The notes beneath the pieces are model-generated. The model was not told the DNA's origin. It saw nothing but the letters and a program-made list of their open reading frames with translations, and ran no database searches. From Chromera velia (taxonomy: Eukaryota; Sar; Chromeraceae): a DNA stretch of 10,000 nucleotides. The position numbers were made by a program, and so were the translations under genes. The first letter of the stretch is position 1; each line of letters begins with the position of its first letter. The stretch is from NCBI GenBank assembly GCA_018398765.1, contig JAHBMJ010002295.1:1-10000 (forward strand), read 5' to 3'. Below are positions 8,244 to 10,000 of this stretch, in pieces.

Positions 8244-8690
8244 AGATAGACAGAGGAACACAAGGGGAGTAATTGAAGGAAAGAAAAAGAAAGAGTTGGG
8301 TTGAATTGAGGGATCCATGCAGAGGCAAAGTTTCAAGAAGAATTAATTCAACGCGATCGATGAAAGACTTTAAGAAAAGGCGAAGATGGGGGAGCAGAAG
8401 AAGCAAAGTGAAAGTATCAAGGCGGAAAGAGAGGCAGTCGCAGAGATGATGAAGTCACACAGACGATCAGTGTTGAGTTCATCTCTCTCAACACCCAAGT
8501 AAGTGAGGAAAGAAGGGGAACGGGTCTTGTCCTTCCTCTTTTTCGGTTTTTTAAGGGAGGAGAGAGTAACTAAGGTACGGAAACCAGGAAGGAGAAAGTA
8601 TGAGGAGGGGAGTCCATGAGACATAAGCAAAGTAACTTTAAGTAATGAAAGACTGCGCCTAGGTCTGTGCGGGTAGTATTCCACGTACTA
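8244..8690 (+). other. 3' flank of the LRR gene, purine-rich, no gene seen
   Basis: The sequence after the stop is rich in GA/AAG and probably contains the 3' UTR. I see no AATAAA between the stop and 8690; the next plus-strand one is at 9325-9330. The end of the transcript cannot be placed from sequence alone. Confidence 0.5.
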
Positions 8691-8716
8691 ACCACCAGAC
8701 ATCGTTTTAAGATATA

Positions 8717-8744
8717 TTGAAACTTCTTTCATTGGAAGTTTGAA
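8717..8744. repeat. short hairpin in the AT-rich island
   Basis: TTGAAACTTC (8717-8726) and GAAGTTTGAA (8735-8744) are inverted copies with one mismatch and an 8-nt loop. Confidence 0.6.
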
Positions 8745-9119
8745 CTTAAACGAATATAAATATTTTAAAAAGTTGTAAGTCGCGTTGGCTACAGCCGAAT
8801 AGCTTAGCTTATCGGCTTTCCCCATTTTGATGTAATTCAATTTAATTTAGTACATCGCTTGATAATGGAATGAGCGTAGAATCTGATTGCAAAACGTTGT
8901 ACAATTTAAAGATATAAAACCATATTTTATTTTTGCAGATAATCTTAATTCAATAGTTAATTCATAAGTTATGTATTTATTTTTGCTCTTATGTCAGTCT
9001 ATGCCATCAGATTAGTATGACTCAGATACTGTGAAATCTAAAGACATTGTTTATATGCTATTTAATAGAAAGGTTACTGAGAGTACTAAGCTTTTTTTTT
9101 AGTTTTATTTGCTCTTTAA

Positions 9120-9171
9120 TTAGTGCCTAGGTTAGTGTACAAACATAAGACATCATTGTGACAGGCACTAA
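9120..9171. repeat. 9-bp perfect inverted repeat in the AT-rich island
   Basis: TTAGTGCCT (9120-9128) and AGGCACTAA (9163-9171) are perfect inverted copies separated by 34 nt. A second pair, GTGTACAAA (9135-9143) and TTTGTACAC (9270-9278), starts inside its loop. Confidence 0.5.
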
Positions 9172-9324
9172 CAGCACGTTTACTTACTACCTGGGAAGAG
9201 CCACATGATATACTCCAACACTTAAAGTTTGACTGAACCTGTAAACTCTAGTGTAAACTGCATGTACCCTTTGTACACAAACTTAAGTATACAACTATTT
9301 TATCAAACTTTCGGAGCCAAATTG

Positions 9325-9330
9325 AATAAA
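9325..9330 (+). promoter_or_regulatory. possible AATAAA polyadenylation signal
   Basis: This is the first plus-strand AATAAA after the LRR gene, more than 1 kb past its stop. It may be chance in AT-rich DNA. Confidence 0.12.
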
Positions 9331-9436
9331 AATTATTGAAGCAACTTATTTTTGAATGATGATGTGATGATGACTCAAAAAGCTTCGATACCTAGCTCGA
9401 TGCTTCACACAGACCAACGATGTAATCGATGATCAA

Positions 9437-9869
9437 TCATGATTCGAAGGAATTCGCCTTCACCCAAGGGCTCTGCACAATCAACGACAGCAAAGCCTCC
9501 ACGTTTTCACTTGATGAAGAGCCACCTGAAGAACAAGACGCGGCTGCTGGAAGCCGTCGGAGGATGAAAGGCTCCCAGGTGTCAGAAAAAGGACCCCCAA
9601 TAGCAATGTCCTGCATGCACACATACAAACACACCAGTCGATAGGTACTATTAACAGCGCAGTGATTCCCTAGTAAACACCTCCGATAAAAAGTTCGCAA
9701 AAGAAGATCGATGCTGCATCCACAATGCCACACACACACTCTCCCCTCCCCTCTTTTTTACCCTGAATTTGCCTCGACGAAAACGACTAGAGTCAGAAAG
9801 AGACCGACAGGATTCATCTCCATCCAAGCACTTCACTTCAACATCGCGCCGAGAGAGAACACAGTACCC
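9437..9869 (-). CDS. possible last exons of an unrecognised minus-strand gene
   Basis: On the minus strand an open segment runs 9610 to 9437 and ends in TGA (57 residues, starting DIAIGGPFSD). It is preceded by GTGTGCATGCAG, an acceptor of the same form as the intron 5 acceptor of the main gene. Going further upstream, a donor-like GAG|GTGTTT at 9681/9680 would define a 70-nt intron (9611-9680). The exon before it, 9869 to 9681 (63 codons), is open in phase 0, and its own acceptor-like CCTGCAG ends at 9870. The spliced frame is consistent at both junctions. No domain is recognised. Against it: the intron would be far shorter than those of the LRR gene, and the plus strand is also open at 9429-9644. 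Any upstream part lies beyond the window or was not found. Confidence 0.25.
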
Positions 9870-9939
9870 CTGCAGGATGATCACTCGGAAGAGGGCAAAA
9901 TTCCCCCCCGTCCCCTCACTTGCACGCAAATTCATGCAC

Positions 9940-9955
9940 ATTCATTCATTCATTC
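9940..9955 (+). repeat. short (CATT)n repeat
   Basis: About four CATT units, the same motif as the long run before exon 4. Confidence 0.85.
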
Positions 9956-10000
9956 TTTGCGACATTCTCCTGAAAGAAGCAAGCACGTGCGGCCGCCAGT

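Larger units (their letters stand above)
8690..9380. other. AT-rich island without a recognisable gene
   Basis: Base composition changes sharply near 8690 from purine-rich, GC-moderate DNA to DNA that is about two-thirds or more A/T by eye, and changes back near 9380. No open frame of note lies inside. Inverted repeats are present: 8717-8726 with 8735-8744 (one mismatch, 8-nt loop), an imperfect hairpin at 8794-8816, 9120-9128 with 9163-9171 (9 bp), 9135-9143 with 9270-9278 (9 bp), and 8634-8643 with 9220-9229 (10 bp). A degenerate mobile element, a noncoding RNA locus, or AT-rich spacer would all fit. I see no tRNA or rRNA signature. Confidence 0.45.

Noticed and set aside
9182-9197. U1 snRNA-like string ACTTAC..CCTGG
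   Set aside because: It differs from the U1 5' end by an inserted TA, and nothing after it resembles U1.
9429-9644. 71-residue plus-strand open frame
   Set aside because: It overlaps the minus-strand exon candidate, which has splice-like boundaries; the plus frame has no motif, though I cannot exclude it.

Overview
The window looks like nuclear DNA of a microbial eukaryote. It holds one long gene split by GT-AG introns, with many simple-sequence repeats, a decayed retroelement-type fragment and no prokaryotic operon structure. My best guess is an alveolate alga of the chromerid type. The grounds are intron style, the frequent TGCATGCA motif, an MGxxCS acylation start on a large low-complexity protein, and the retroelement endonuclease fragment. 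That placement is an inference and is not proven by the sequence.

Layout. Positions 2-457 carry the C-terminal end of a reading frame that enters from the left edge and resembles the restriction-endonuclease-like domain of a reverse transcriptase of LINE type. Positions 458-1180 hold no convincing gene. Positions 1180-1438 look like the promoter and 5' UTR of the main gene, possibly with a 5' UTR intron. Positions 1439-8243 form one plus-strand gene that I model with six exons: 1439-3179, 3641-3894, 4239-4298, 4707-6849, 7148-7356 and 7713-8243. All five junction phases agree and the model encodes 1645 residues. Positions 8244-8690 are a purine-rich 3' flank, 8690-9380 an abruptly AT-rich island without a gene, and 9437-9869 may hold the last exons of a minus-strand gene.

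The predicted protein starts MGAVCS, a myristoylation plus palmitoylation type signal. It continues with a basic linker, about nine leucine-rich repeats, a long low-complexity central part with an EF-hand-like stretch and an acidic Ser/Asp/Glu patch, and a C-terminal part that resembles a PUB domain. This suggests a membrane-attached scaffold. The function is unknown.

The most unusual structure is at intron 1/exon 2. A 60-bp unit, made of 40 nt of intron 3' end and 20 nt of exon start, is present three times in tandem. It gives three nearly identical 3' splice sites, all in the same phase, with the intervening sequence fully open. Splice choice would add 0, 20 or 40 Cys-rich residues. Other introns also end directly in microsatellites: (CATT)n in intron 3 and (GT)n-(ATGC)n in intron 5.
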